From CAYXSX01 sp964493095 (GTDB taxonomy: Bacteria > Pseudomonadota > Alphaproteobacteria > Micavibrionales > Micavibrionaceae), in the NCBI GenBank assembly GCA_964493095.1, contig CAZBNG010000008.1, positions 1-43,356 of the forward strand: 43,356 nt of DNA, in the 5' to 3' direction. A program made the position numbers and the translations under genes. Below are positions 1 to 9,000 of this stretch, piece by piece; positions within the stretch are counted from its first letter, which is position 1; every line of letters begins with the position of its first letter. The notes under the pieces were generated by a model, which saw nothing but the letters and a program-made list of their open reading frames with translations, made no database searches and had not been told where the DNA came from.

Positions 1-207
1 GTGATGGCCGTGACCGCGATGCATGAAGAAATGCATCAGCGGACAGAGCAGCAGAATCAGCAAAATCCAATTTTCAGCAATATGGGCAGAATGTTCTTTG
101 ATTAGAAAATACCCACCAATAGCAAAAAGAACGATGAGCAGCATACCGCTCGATGTCTGCCACCATGGTTTCTTTTCCGGTCTGTGATGATGTTCATGAT
201 GATCCAT
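1..207 (-). CDS. DUF2933-like small His-rich membrane protein, 3' end cut by window
   Basis: Reading leftwards from an ATG at 205-207, 69 codons are visible with no stop before the window edge. The N-terminus is His-rich (MDHHEHHHRPEKK), followed by two hydrophobic segments and a further His-rich tail (MHRGHGHH). This layout, a short two-segment membrane protein with histidines at both ends, is that of DUF2933 proteins, which often sit in metal-resistance clusters. The start overlaps the end of the EamA gene by 14 bases and is preceded by GAGAGGAGAAAAAC, a good ribosome binding site. It is the last visible gene of the MerR operon. Function unknown; metal binding by the histidines is inference. 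Confidence 0.75.
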   Translation of the reverse strand, partial: MDHHEHHHRPEKKPWWQTSSGMLLIVLFAIGGYFLIKEHSAHIAENWILLILLLCPLMHFFMHRGHGHH

Positions 208-1108
208 GTTTTTCTCCTCTCATGTCACTTATATTTCGTTTCCCCGGCCAGTTGACCAGAAAAATTCCCAATATGGTTAGTCCTATTCCAGCAGCGGTTA
301 AAAGACCAAAACTTTCCTGGTAGAAAATCACACCCATCGCCAAACCGAAGATGGGCACCAGAAAACTGAATGCGTTGGCGCGGTTGAGTTCGACCTGTCC
401 CAGAACGCGGTACCACAACCAGTAAGCCAGCGCCGTGCCCGGCAAAGCCAGCCCCAGAAGGCTCAGGATAAACGAGGCATTCCATGTCACGGCGCTCATA
501 TCCTCGGTTAGAAAGGCAATAACCGCCAGAAACAGGCTGCCGATCACAAGCTGCCAACCCATCGCACTCAGCGCGTCGATACGTCCCGCCATACGCCGTA
601 TCAAGACATTGCTGACCGTGATGCCGAGTGCGCCCAGAATAATGTAAAAAATGCCTAAAGCGTAAGTGTTGCCCGCATTTAAGAGCAGCGAAGGAAGCGC
701 CAGCACCACAATGCCCGAAAAAGCGAGCAAAAGCCCGACCTTGCCCCGCCCGTCCAGATATTCCTTTAAAATAACGGCGGCCAGAATAGCGGCCATGAGC
801 GGCTGCGTGTTGGCGATTACCGTGGCGATTCCGGGCGAGACAAACTCTGAAGCATGGAACATGCCGAAAAACCCCAGCGTTGTTGCGCCCAGACCGATAG
901 CGCTCAGCATAAACCAATCCCTTAAATTGTGTGGCTGTGAGCGCTTCATTATCATTGCAGGGATCAACAGCACGATCCCTGCCAGAAGCGCCCGCATAGC
1001 AGCAAAGGTTATATGCGGCGCATGCGGCAAGCCCAATACGATTAACGGAAAGCAGATTGCCCATAAAAACATCACAATAATAATTTGTGTTGTATGGGCC
1101 ATCCTCAC
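194..1108 (-). CDS. EamA/DMT-family drug-metabolite transporter
   Basis: A protein of about 304 residues with ten predicted membrane segments arranged as two EamA repeats, the normal size for the DMT superfamily. Typical features are the AMRALLAGIVLL stretch in helix 2, TQPLMAAILAA in helix 4 and NRANAFSFLVPIFG in the second repeat. The ORF opens with GTG (VRM); the ATG two codons later (1100-1102) is an equally possible start, and AAGGCAGG lies upstream of both. Substrate cannot be told from sequence; family members export amino acids, metabolites or drugs. The gene follows the DUF1269 gene by about 45 bases in the MerR-led operon, so metal stress may induce it. Confidence 0.88.
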   Translation of the reverse strand: MRMAHTTQIIIVMFLWAICFPLIVLGLPHAPHITFAAMRALLAGIVLLIPAMIMKRSQPHNLRDWFMLSAIGLGATTLGFFGMFHASEFVSPGIATVIANTQPLMAAILAAVILKEYLDGRGKVGLLLAFSGIVVLALPSLLLNAGNTYALGIFYIILGALGITVSNVLIRRMAGRIDALSAMGWQLVIGSLFLAVIAFLTEDMSAVTWNASFILSLLGLALPGTALAYWLWYRVLGQVELNRANAFSFLVPIFGLAMGVIFYQESFGLLTAAGIGLTILGIFLVNWPGKRNISDMRGEKHGSS

Positions 1109-1153
1109 ACCTGCCTTCTGATTTTCGTTTCACGCGCTGCATTTTAATTACCT

Positions 1154-1666
1154 TTATGCTGCATCCTGTTGTTTATTCTGCAAAGCAGCCTGAAGCTTTT
1201 CTTCTGCATCTTTAGACAAAGATGTTTTGATCACTGTGCCGCCAACGCCCTGCAGCTCTTCTAAAACTTTATCCTCCGTCATGCGGCGGATAAGGATAAA
1301 CAGCGCAGAACAACACGGCTCCAGCTCTTTGCTTAAATCTTTGATAAAGTCATCATCAATGCCGTAATCTGTTGAATACCCAGCCAGTGCGCCAAACCCC
1401 GCGCCGATCCCGCCGACGATCAGCCAACCCATCGGTCCGGTAAACAGAAATCCGATCAAAAGCCCCCAAAACGCACCGTTCCAGGCACCGGCACTAGTCA
1501 AATTAACGGATTGAGTCAGTTTGACCTTGCCGTCTTTCCGGCGGTGAGCAATCACCGCATCTTCCAGATCAATCAAATACTCGCTTTCAAGACTGCGTAG
1601 TTTTTGTAGTGCTTTTTCCGCACCATCCTCATCGTGTTTGAATATAATACCAACCAGTGTGCTCAT
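1154..1666 (-). CDS. DUF1269 family membrane-associated protein
   Basis: 170 residues beginning MSTLVGIIFK; this ATG is chosen because GAAAGGAGAAAAATC lies directly upstream. Longer versions of the frame run back into the MerR gene. A central glycine-rich hydrophobic hairpin (about residues 65-95, with GAWNGAFWGLLIGFLF and GGIGAGFGALAG) separates an N-terminal half containing LESEYLIDLEDAV from a C-terminal half, the layout of DUF1269 proteins. No biochemical function is established for the family. The start codon overlaps the merR stop (ATGA), so the two are translationally coupled. Confidence 0.82.
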   Translation of the reverse strand: MSTLVGIIFKHDEDGAEKALQKLRSLESEYLIDLEDAVIAHRRKDGKVKLTQSVNLTSAGAWNGAFWGLLIGFLFTGPMGWLIVGGIGAGFGALAGYSTDYGIDDDFIKDLSKELEPCCSALFILIRRMTEDKVLEELQGVGGTVIKTSLSKDAEEKLQAALQNKQQDAA

Positions 1667-2094
1667 GATTTTTCTCCTTTCATGTGTTCGTGGGGTGGGT
1701 ATAAATAATCGAGTATCGGGCATTTGCTGAGCGGCATATCGCCGCCCGGACACTCTTCAGCCAGTTTTTCCAGCGCATCATGCATTCTGTTCAGATGCTT
1801 TATGTTCTCTTTGGCTTCTGCCAGCTTTTCCTCGGTGCGCTCAAGCATATCGTTGCATGTTGCCGTTTGCGAGGCTTTGAGAGTCAGGAGTATTTTTATT
1901 TCTGCGAGGGTAAAGCCGAGATCTTTCGCGCGCCGAATAAACTGCACCAGGCGGATACCCTCATGGCTATAGAGGCGATATCCGGACTTTGATCGGCCTT
2001 CAGGTTTAATCAATCCCAACTGCTCGTAATAACGGATCGTATCTGTGCGTACGCCGCTTTCCTTTGCCAGTTGTCCTATTGTTAAACGCTTCAT
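1663..2094 (-). CDS. MerR-family metal-responsive transcriptional regulator
   Basis: 143 residues. The N-terminal winged helix-turn-helix (MKRLTIGQLAKESGVRTDTI, then IRYYEQLGLI) is followed by the MerR dimerisation helix and a C-terminal metal loop. Cysteines are C80, C115 and C125, close to the C82/C117/C126 of MerR and to the ZntR pattern, so a soft or divalent metal (Hg, Zn, Cd, Pb) is the likely signal. The exact metal is not certain: CueR-type Cu(I) sensors use only the two loop cysteines. A MerR-type promoter with a 20-bp spacer lies 22 bases upstream of the start, indicating autoregulation and control of the downstream DUF1269, EamA and DUF2933 genes. Confidence 0.92.
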   Translation of the reverse strand: MKRLTIGQLAKESGVRTDTIRYYEQLGLIKPEGRSKSGYRLYSHEGIRLVQFIRRAKDLGFTLAEIKILLTLKASQTATCNDMLERTEEKLAEAKENIKHLNRMHDALEKLAEECPGGDMPLSKCPILDYLYPPHEHMKGEKS

Positions 2095-2115
2095 AAATTT
2101 AACCTTTCAGGTTGG

Positions 2116-2147
2116 AACCTACACCTTGGAGCGTACCCCAAGGTCAA
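2116..2147 (-). promoter_or_regulatory. MerR-type promoter/operator with 20-bp spacer
   Basis: On the minus strand a -35 TTGACC (2142-2147) and a -10 TAGGTT (2116-2121) are separated by 20 bases, the over-long spacing that MerR regulators correct by DNA distortion. A perfect 7-bp inverted repeat ACCTTGG-N8-CCAAGGT (2123-2144) fills the spacer. It reads towards merR. The -35 element overlaps the stop codon of the upstream small secreted-protein gene, so the operator sits at the end of another transcription unit. Confidence 0.85.
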
Positions 2148-2392
2148 CCTGTTTTTTCTGCCATTCCCTTCTGCCTTTTTTCGTAGAGTTCAATACGCAC
2201 CTCATGCTTGCATTCCAGCCGTTTTTTGACGGACGGATAACGCGCTTTCGGACAGCGCTGTTGCTCAATGCTGCTAAAGCGCGGCATTTCTTTTATCTGT
2301 TGCGGTGTATAATTTTCTCGGTGTGATTCCGCTTGTGCCACTCCAAATCCCAGCAAAATAAAAACTGATATTAAAAATAATAAGCGTTTCAT
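2144..2392 (-). CDS. small secreted protein of unknown function
   Basis: 82 residues starting with a clear Sec signal peptide (MKRLLFLISVFILLGFGVAQA), with likely cleavage after AQA at residue 21. The mature part is about 60 residues, basic, and has two cysteines (QRCPKARYP and RLECKHEV) that could form a disulfide or bind metal. I do not recognise a family. It follows the DUF2231 gene by 15 bases and has a good ribosome binding site (AAGGAGAGAAAAT). It is the third gene of the cusF-DUF2231 operon, so a periplasmic role in metal handling is inferred from context only. Confidence 0.7.
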   Translation of the reverse strand: MKRLLFLISVFILLGFGVAQAESHRENYTPQQIKEMPRFSSIEQQRCPKARYPSVKKRLECKHEVRIELYEKRQKGMAEKTG

Positions 2393-2407
2393 ATTTTCTC
2401 TCCTTAA

Positions 2408-3064
2408 TTAATGTGCATGCCCCCCGTGACCATCATCAACTTTTGGCATCTCACCATGTTCACCACTTTCACCGCCATGCGGATGACTACCGTGATCATG
2501 ACCACTCTCACTTCCATGATGATCCCCTGTTTCTTCAGACTTAGCTGTATCAGCGCCATGGTGACCTGCGCCAGCATCTTCACCGTGCGAATGGCTCCCA
2601 TGCCCGCCATCGCCGTGAACTTCCGGCATGCGCATTACGCCGAGGCCATGACGGTATACGGCCTCACCACCTTTAAATCCGGTCACACCCAGCAAAACGG
2701 AAGCCAGCAGGATCAGCACAACAAAACCGGAGCTGACGGATTTTGCGCCGCGATGTTTGGCCAGTGCCCAGATAGCCAAAACACCGAATACGGACGCAGT
2801 TACCAGCGCCCAATTCTTGTGGTCCGTCATAGCAGCATGAGACGGGCCATCATGCGCCACAGTGTTATAGGCATAGAAACCTGCCAGAACCGTGCCGATT
2901 GTGATGACAGCACCAATCCAGAGATTCCACCGCGCGGCCACCAGTAGATTTGGGGTTTTTAGAGCCAATCCCGCCAGATACAGCAACGCCGATATGCCGA
3001 GCAGCGCCACCGTGAAATGCACGAATATTGGATGCCAGTTGGGTATGATTTCTACGCCCATCAT
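2408..3064 (-). CDS. DUF2231 membrane protein with histidine-rich tail
   Basis: 218 residues. The first 140 or so hold four hydrophobic segments; NWHPIFVHFTVALLG at the N-terminus is characteristic of DUF2231. Residues 150-218 are a low-complexity His/Gly/Asp/Glu tail rich in HGS, HGED and HDHGS motifs, ending GHGGHAH, which suggests metal binding. Function of DUF2231 is unknown. The gene starts 15 bases after cusF stops, with AGAAAGGACGAAAACG in front, so the two are cotranscribed. A role in holding or moving periplasmic copper is inferred from the partner gene and the tail. Confidence 0.85.
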   Translation of the reverse strand: MMGVEIIPNWHPIFVHFTVALLGISALLYLAGLALKTPNLLVAARWNLWIGAVITIGTVLAGFYAYNTVAHDGPSHAAMTDHKNWALVTASVFGVLAIWALAKHRGAKSVSSGFVVLILLASVLLGVTGFKGGEAVYRHGLGVMRMPEVHGDGGHGSHSHGEDAGAGHHGADTAKSEETGDHHGSESGHDHGSHPHGGESGEHGEMPKVDDGHGGHAH

Positions 3065-3079
3065 CGTTTTCGTCCTTTC

Positions 3080-3565
3080 TTAGTGGTGGTTGTGATCGCC
3101 GTGATTAGTGTCATGCTCTCCACGGTGGTCATCACCATGATCATCGCCATGCTTCATGCCCTCATGCATCGGGCAGTCCATACCGGGCTCGCATTGTTGA
3201 CCCGTTTCCGGCGTCATGATTTTTGTGATCCGGTAAACCTTGTCTTCGCCCAGCACGATGTGGAAATGGATATTTTGCTCCGGCTTCAGGGCGCTCAAAT
3301 CCACTCCTTCGGCAACGTCCATGTCCATGGTCATTTCCGGCCATTTAAGCGCCGGGATGGGCTCATGCGAAAGATTGATTTTTCTGTTTTCTAGATCAAC
3401 GCTATGAACGACGCCTTTGCCCATCACACCTTCATGATGCATCGAACTTTCAGCTTGGTGCTGGTGGTCTTTAGGTGCATCGTGCCCGGCTGACGCAGGC
3501 GGTGCAAAAGCCAAGCCGGTGGCCAGAATCGTGCCCAGAAACAGTGCTTTCTTTATGGAATTCAT
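3080..3565 (-). CDS. cusF: CusF-like periplasmic copper-binding protein
   Basis: 161 residues with a signal peptide (cleavage probably after PASA, residue 26). The core is a CusF OB-fold domain: H67, W75, M78 and M80 (KWPEMTMDM) have exactly the spacing of the Cu(I)/Ag(I) ligands H36, W44, M47 and M49 of E. coli CusF. The C-terminus carries CEPGMDCPMHEG followed by a His/Asp-rich tail not present in E. coli CusF. CusF hands periplasmic Cu(I) to the CusCBA pump. The start has AAGGAGTATACAC upstream. It is the first gene of its operon, with an ECF-type promoter 44 bases upstream that matches the one before cusC. Confidence 0.92.
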   Translation of the reverse strand: MNSIKKALFLGTILATGLAFAPPASAGHDAPKDHQHQAESSMHHEGVMGKGVVHSVDLENRKINLSHEPIPALKWPEMTMDMDVAEGVDLSALKPEQNIHFHIVLGEDKVYRITKIMTPETGQQCEPGMDCPMHEGMKHGDDHGDDHRGEHDTNHGDHNHH

Positions 3566-3608
3566 GTGTATACTCCTTACTTGGGTGAATAAAATTAGCT
3601 TGTAACGC

Positions 3609-3634
3609 TATTACGAGAAAAAATGCTCAATCCC
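3609..3634 (-). promoter_or_regulatory. candidate ECF sigma promoter, copy A (cusF)
   Basis: On the minus strand: TTAAGGGA (GGGA at 3631-3634), 15 bases, CGTAATA (3609-3615). The same GGGA-N15-CGTAWTA arrangement precedes the cusC and cnrY-like genes. Copies A and B also share TT(G/A)AGC directly after GGGA. Placed 44 bases upstream of the cusF start. Assignment to the adjacent CnrH-like sigma factor is inference from recurrence and position. Confidence 0.75.
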
Positions 3635-3716
3635 TTAAATTTTTCTTTTGCGAAAAACTGAGGTATTTTGGCTTCTCTGCTGTAGAAAAAACCTGGCCAA
3701 AATTATGAGAGATATT

Positions 3717-3953
3717 ATGGTCGATGAACTTAAACCTATTGATAAAAGCTGGCTTGTTGATCGTATCCGCTTTGGAGAGCGCTACTTAAGAGATTGCATT
3801 GACAGAATCGCCAATAAAAACGCTTTTTCCAAAAACAGGAAAGATAAAATCAAGAAGCAACAGAATAAGGAGACAACAGACAGCAGCACTTCGCCCTATG
3901 ATGGTCTTGGTGTTTCAAAGGAAAGGCCTCATTCTCTTGACGAAGAAATTTAA
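3717..3953 (+). CDS. possible small basic protein, unknown
   Basis: An open frame on the opposite strand to all neighbouring metal genes. From the ATG at 3717 it encodes 78 residues (MVDELKPIDKSWLVDRIR...), rich in Lys, Arg and Asp, with a polar low-complexity tail. Alternative starts are ATG 3705 and 3648; none has a strong ribosome binding site. It ends 9 bases before the stop of the convergent DsbA-like gene. No recognisable domain and no signal peptide. Amphipathic segments such as WLVDRIRFGERYLRDCIDRI look protein-like, but the gene could be spurious. Confidence 0.4.
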   Translation: MVDELKPIDKSWLVDRIRFGERYLRDCIDRIANKNAFSKNRKDKIKKQQNKETTDSSTSPYDGLGVSKERPHSLDEEI

Positions 3954-3962
3954 AGCCTTGCC

Positions 3963-4685
3963 CTATTTTTCAGATTTTTTGAGCAAAACATCAACAACAC
4001 GGCTGATCGTTGTAAGGCGTTTCCGACCAGTGTAAAGCCCGCCATTGATGAAAATTGTGGGTGTAGAACTTATATTCATGGCTTCCTGCGCTTTTTGTTG
4101 TTCCAAGACAATCGCCTCTTTTCTTTGGTCATCATCCAGGCAATTCTGAATATCAGCCGCACCCATTCCAGCGGCGGCAAAATAATTACGCAGAGGCTCC
4201 CGCGGATTATCGGCGAGCGCCCATATATCCTGCTCGGCAAACAACCTGTCAATCACAGGCTTTGCTTCTTTGTCGGGCAAACAGCTTAAAAGCAGAGCAC
4301 CCTCCAGCGCAGGCGCATTGAGTGGATAATGCCGGTATAATAAACGAACCTGTCCGTTTCGTATATATGATGTATCAAGTGGTTTCACAACGTCTTCATG
4401 GAAATGTTTACAACTACCGCAAGTCAGAGAGGCATATTCGATAATCGTTACGGGCGCATTTTTGTCCCCATATGCGATTTCAAACGGACGGCTTTGTTTT
4501 ATGAATGCAGGATTATCAATAGAATTTCCCAGAGGGATGCGCAGTTCTTTCCATGCAACAAAACCTACAATAATCAAAAGTCCCGTGCTTATAAGCAAAA
4601 GCCACGAATATTCTTCCCACCATGAAACGGGAGGCTCAAGGCTGTTCTGTTTCTTTCGCGCACGGCGTCTGCGTCTATTCGCCAC
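3963..4685 (-). CDS. membrane-anchored DsbA-like thiol-disulfide protein
   Basis: 240 residues from a GTG start preceded by GGGAGAATAACG. A basic N-terminus (MANRRRRRARKK) and one membrane helix (about residues 28-46) anchor a periplasmic thioredoxin-fold domain of the DsbA/Thioredoxin_4 type. The active site is CGSC (C89, C92) and the cis-Pro loop is STPTIFING. It begins 2 bases after the APC permease stop and is the last gene of the cus operon. Likely roles are disulfide repair of periplasmic proteins damaged by copper, or maturation of the efflux parts. This is inferred from context; such a gene is not a standard cus component. Confidence 0.88.
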   Translation of the reverse strand: MANRRRRRARKKQNSLEPPVSWWEEYSWLLLISTGLLIIVGFVAWKELRIPLGNSIDNPAFIKQSRPFEIAYGDKNAPVTIIEYASLTCGSCKHFHEDVVKPLDTSYIRNGQVRLLYRHYPLNAPALEGALLLSCLPDKEAKPVIDRLFAEQDIWALADNPREPLRNYFAAAGMGAADIQNCLDDDQRKEAIVLEQQKAQEAMNISSTPTIFINGGLYTGRKRLTTISRVVDVLLKKSEK

Positions 4686-4687
4686 CG

Positions 4688-6013
4688 TTATTCTCCCGCT
4701 TTGCCGGGATGAAAATAGGACTTCAGAAACAGCCGCTCTCCAATAAAAATAAAGACTATGGCAATGATCGAAACATAAATCACCAGCATATCTGTCTGCG
4801 CCTTAATCATCAGGAACGCACCCAGAACCAATACATCCATGACAATAGCCGTGAGCAACACGAAGCTGTTGGCGTTAATCTCCTTGCGTAAATAGCGGAA
4901 CACGCCCCAATGCACCGCTATATCCATGATGATGTAGAAAATCGCGCCGAGCGAAGCGATGCGGCTGAGATCAAAGAAAATTGTCAGGAACATTGCCAGT
5001 CCAATCGTATAAACCAGCGTATGTTTCTGAATGCTGCCAGGCATACCGAAATGACTGTGCGGCACCAGTTTCATATCGGTTAGCATGGCCAGCATCCTTG
5101 ATACCGCAAAGGCACTGGCAATCACGCCGGAAACGGTGGCGATGATGGCCAGCACCACCGTAAACCACAAGCCTAAATCGCCAAAGGCCGGACGCGCCGC
5201 TTCGGCCAGAGCAAAATTCTTCGCCGCGATAATCTCCGGCAACGTCAGGTTTCCTGCTACAGCCATGGAAACCAGAAAATACACAACCACGCAAATGATG
5301 ATGGAAAGAATAATCGCCCGCCCGACATTGCGATGCGGATCAACAATTTCCGAACCGCTATTGGTGATGGTGGTAAAGCCCTTATAGGCAAGAATGGCAA
5401 GCGCCACCGCCGCCAGAAAACCTGTGGCTGTTGCCGGCTGCGACGGGCTGGCTGAAAAACTCTCAAAAGAAAAACCCGACAGCCACAACCCCGCCAGGCC
5501 AAACGCGGCAATTCCGCCGATCTTCAGTACAGACATGACAAGCGAAAACGTGCCGATCATGCGGTTGCCGGAGATATTGATAAGAAAGGCAAAGATCAAA
5601 AGCCCCACGCCCAGCGCCGGAACAAGCCAGCTTTCATCCCCGATATCAAATAACTGCAAGGTATAGGAGCCGAATGTGCGCGCAACCAGGCTTTCATTGA
5701 TCACCATCGAGAAGTACATTAACAGCGCTCCGGCTGCCGTGATTGTGCCTTTGCCGTAGGCTTTCTCCAGAAACATGGCAATGCCGCCCGCGGATGGATA
5801 GGCATTGGATAGCTTCACGTAGGAATAAGCGCTAAATGCCGTCACAACAGCAGCCACCAGAAAAGCCAAAGGAAACCACGGCCCGCCCAGTTCGGCAATT
5901 TGTCCGGTCAGGGCAAAAATCCCCGCGCCGATAATCACGGCAGTCCCCATCGATACCGCCCCTGTGAGGCTTAAACTGCCTGCTTTATATTCTGTGGAAT
6001 GATCATGCTTCAT
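4688..6013 (-). CDS. APC-family amino acid/cation permease
   Basis: About 441 residues from ATG 6013 (MKHDHSTEYK); the frame also extends back to a GTG at 6037 inside cusA. About twelve membrane helices and the APC helix-1 signature (GTAVIIGAGIFALTGQIAELG) identify the amino acid-polyamine-organocation superfamily. Substrate unknown. The start overlaps the end of cusA by 11 bases and the stop is 2 bases from the DsbA-like gene, so it is embedded in the copper operon. A pump operon carrying an APC permease is unusual. Possible roles are uptake of an amino acid needed under copper stress, or export of a metal complex; nothing in the sequence decides this. Confidence 0.88.
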   Translation of the reverse strand: MKHDHSTEYKAGSLSLTGAVSMGTAVIIGAGIFALTGQIAELGGPWFPLAFLVAAVVTAFSAYSYVKLSNAYPSAGGIAMFLEKAYGKGTITAAGALLMYFSMVINESLVARTFGSYTLQLFDIGDESWLVPALGVGLLIFAFLINISGNRMIGTFSLVMSVLKIGGIAAFGLAGLWLSGFSFESFSASPSQPATATGFLAAVALAILAYKGFTTITNSGSEIVDPHRNVGRAIILSIIICVVVYFLVSMAVAGNLTLPEIIAAKNFALAEAARPAFGDLGLWFTVVLAIIATVSGVIASAFAVSRMLAMLTDMKLVPHSHFGMPGSIQKHTLVYTIGLAMFLTIFFDLSRIASLGAIFYIIMDIAVHWGVFRYLRKEINANSFVLLTAIVMDVLVLGAFLMIKAQTDMLVIYVSIIAIVFIFIGERLFLKSYFHPGKAGE

Positions 6014-9000
6014 GGGACAACACTTCTTTCGCTTCACTTTGCGGATTTTTAAACCGCCGCCCTTCCCAGATATAATAAATCACAGGAATAACAATCAGGG
6101 TCAGGATCGTGGTACTAATCATGCCGCCGACCATCGGCAGGGCAATCCGGCGCATCACATCAGACCCTAAGCCTTCGGTAATAAAGATCGGTGCCAATCC
6201 AGCCAAAATAACGGATACAGTCATCAACTTGGGCCGCACCCGCATCACGGCCCCGTGAATTACGTCTTCCAGTAAATCTTTACGGGTTTGCGGCGGATGT
6301 TCCCGAACCTGATGATCGATATAAAGCAACATCACCACAGCCGTTTCGACCGCAATACCAGCCAGAGCAATAAAGCCCACGCCAACCGCCACCGAGAAAT
6401 TATATCCGGCCAGATAGAGCGCCCAAACCCCGCCGATTAACCCAAAGGGCAGGGAGAGCATGATAATCAGTGTCCTATCTAGCCGTCCAAAATGCACCAT
6501 CAAAAGCGTGAAAATAATAAAGATAGCGGCGGGCACGGCGATCTGCATGCGGGCTTTGGCCTCTAACATCTGTTCAAACTGACCCGACCAGATCAGCGCA
6601 TATCCGGCAGGCAATTCAACTTTTTGTGCCACAATTTTCTGCGCATCTTTCACATAGGAACCAATATCCCGGTCTTCGATATCAACAAACACCCAGCCGG
6701 TCAGACGCGCATTTTCGCTCTTGATCATCGGGGGGCCTTCGACAAACTCGATCTTCGCCAGTTCACCCAGTGGAATATGCTGACCCTGCGGTGTTGGAAC
6801 CAGAATATCGGCCAGATCTTCGGGGTCTTCCCGGAATGGGCGGTCATAGCGCAGCATAATATTATAGCGCTCACGGCCCTGAATGGACTCGGCCATTTTC
6901 ATCCCGCCCAGGGCAGTTTGAATGATTTTCTGAAACACGCCAAGATCGATATTGCGCCGCGCCAACTCGTCCCGATCCGGTTCAATCTCCAGATATTTCC
7001 CGCCTGTCACCCTATCAGCAAAAGCAGAACGTGTGCCCGGCACATCCTTCACAGCGGCTTCAATATCCAGCGCAATCCGTCCGATGACATCCAGATCATC
7101 CCCGGCGATTTTAATGCCAATCGGCGTGCGGATACCGGTGGAAATCATATCCATACGAATTTTAATCGGATACCCCCATGAATTGACCACACCGGGAATT
7201 TTGACGCGGTTGTTAAGCTCCTTAATCAATCCGTCGGCATCCAGCCCCTTACGCCATTCATCACGAGGCTTAAGCCTGATCCATGTTTCAATCATTGAAA
7301 TCGGAGCCGGGTCTGTGGCGCTGTCGGCGCGCCCGACCTTGCCGAAAACATGGTGCACTTCCGGAATGGTTTTAATCAGCCGGTTGGATTGTTGAAGAAT
7401 TTCCTTGGCCTTGGTAATCGACACACCGGGAAGGGTCGTCGGCATATAGAGCAATTCGCCCTCATACAGCGCGGGCATAAATTCCGATCCGGTTTTAGCC
7501 AATGGCACCGCCATCGACCCTAAAAGCCCGGCGGCAATCAAAACAGTCAGCCATTTTCGGCGCAAAGCAAGTTTCAGGATCGGTTCATAAAGATGTATAA
7601 ACCAGCGGTTAATCGGGTTTTCTTCTTCTTTACGAATTTTACCCCGGATCAGCCAGAGCATCAGCACCGGCACGACCGTCACCGACAAGATGGAGGCAAA
7701 AGCCATGGCATAGGTTTTGGTGAAAGCCAGCGGAGCAAACAAGCGGTAAGACTGGCCGGTCAACGCAAAGACCGGCAGGAAGGAAACGGTAATAATCAGC
7801 AACGAGAAAAACAGCCCCGGCCCGACTTCTTTGGTTGCCAGTAAAATTGCATCGTTTTTTTCCTGCCGCGAGGCATCTTTGGGTAGTTCCGAGAGCTTCC
7901 TGTGTGCGTTTTCCACCATAACAATCGAGGCATCGACCATCGCGCCGATAGCAATAGCGATCCCTCCCAGTGACATGATGTTTGCGGTAATGCCTTGTGC
8001 CGACATAACAATGAAAGCTGCCAAAACGCCAAGCGGCAATGTAACAATCGCCACGAAGGCTGAACGTGTGTGCAGCAGAAAAATAAAGGAAACCAAGGCT
8101 ACTACTATGGCCTCTTCGATCAGCTTTTCCTTTAAATACTCAACGGCTCCTTCAATCAGCGGGGCGCGGTCGTAAACCGGGACAATCTCGATCCCCTCAG
8201 GCAGGCCGTGTTGCAATTCTTCAATCTTCTCTTTAACGCCCTCGATCACATGCAGGGCGTTTTCGCCAGCACGCATCACGACAACGCCAGCCACAACTTC
8301 GCCTTCACCATTGAGTTCAGTCACACCGCGGCGCAATTCCGGCCCTTCGATGACACGGGCGACATCCTGCAAACGCACCGGTGCGCCGTCTTCGGCATAA
8401 ACAACCACCTTACTTAGCTCATCCAGCTTGGTGACATACCCCTTGGAGCGGATCATCATCTCCATCTCACCTTTTTCGATGACACGTCCACCGGCTTCCA
8501 TGCTGGCGTTTCCAACCGCTTCCATCAGCCGTTTAAGCGGTACATTAAAGGCGCGCAAACGATTAGGATCGATCAGCACCTGATACTCCTTAACAAATCC
8601 GCCAACCGAGGCCACTTCCGATACGCCCGGCACTGTGGCTAACTCAAAACGCAAAAACCAGTCCTGCAAGCTGCGCAGTTGAGAGAGATCATAATTCCCG
8701 CTTTTATCGACAAGCGCATATTGATAAACCCATCCCACGCCTGTCGCATCCGGCCCGATCTGCGGCTTGGCCGCTTCCGGCAAGTCACCCTGAATTTTGG
8801 ACAGAGCTTCGATGACGCGGCTGCGCGCCCAATATTGATCCACATCATCTTCAAAAATGATATAAACAAAGGAACTGCCGAACATGGAAAACCCGCGCAC
8901 ATCTTTTGTTTTAGGCAGACCCAGCATGGTGGTTGAAAGCGGGTAGGTCACCAAATCCTCGACAATTTGCGGCGATTGTCCGGCAAAATCGGTGCGGATA

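Noticed and set aside
2411..2947. Long plus-strand open frame opposite the DUF2231 gene
   Set aside because: It is the antisense of the His-rich tail and membrane segments, with no ribosome binding site; the minus-strand product is well supported.
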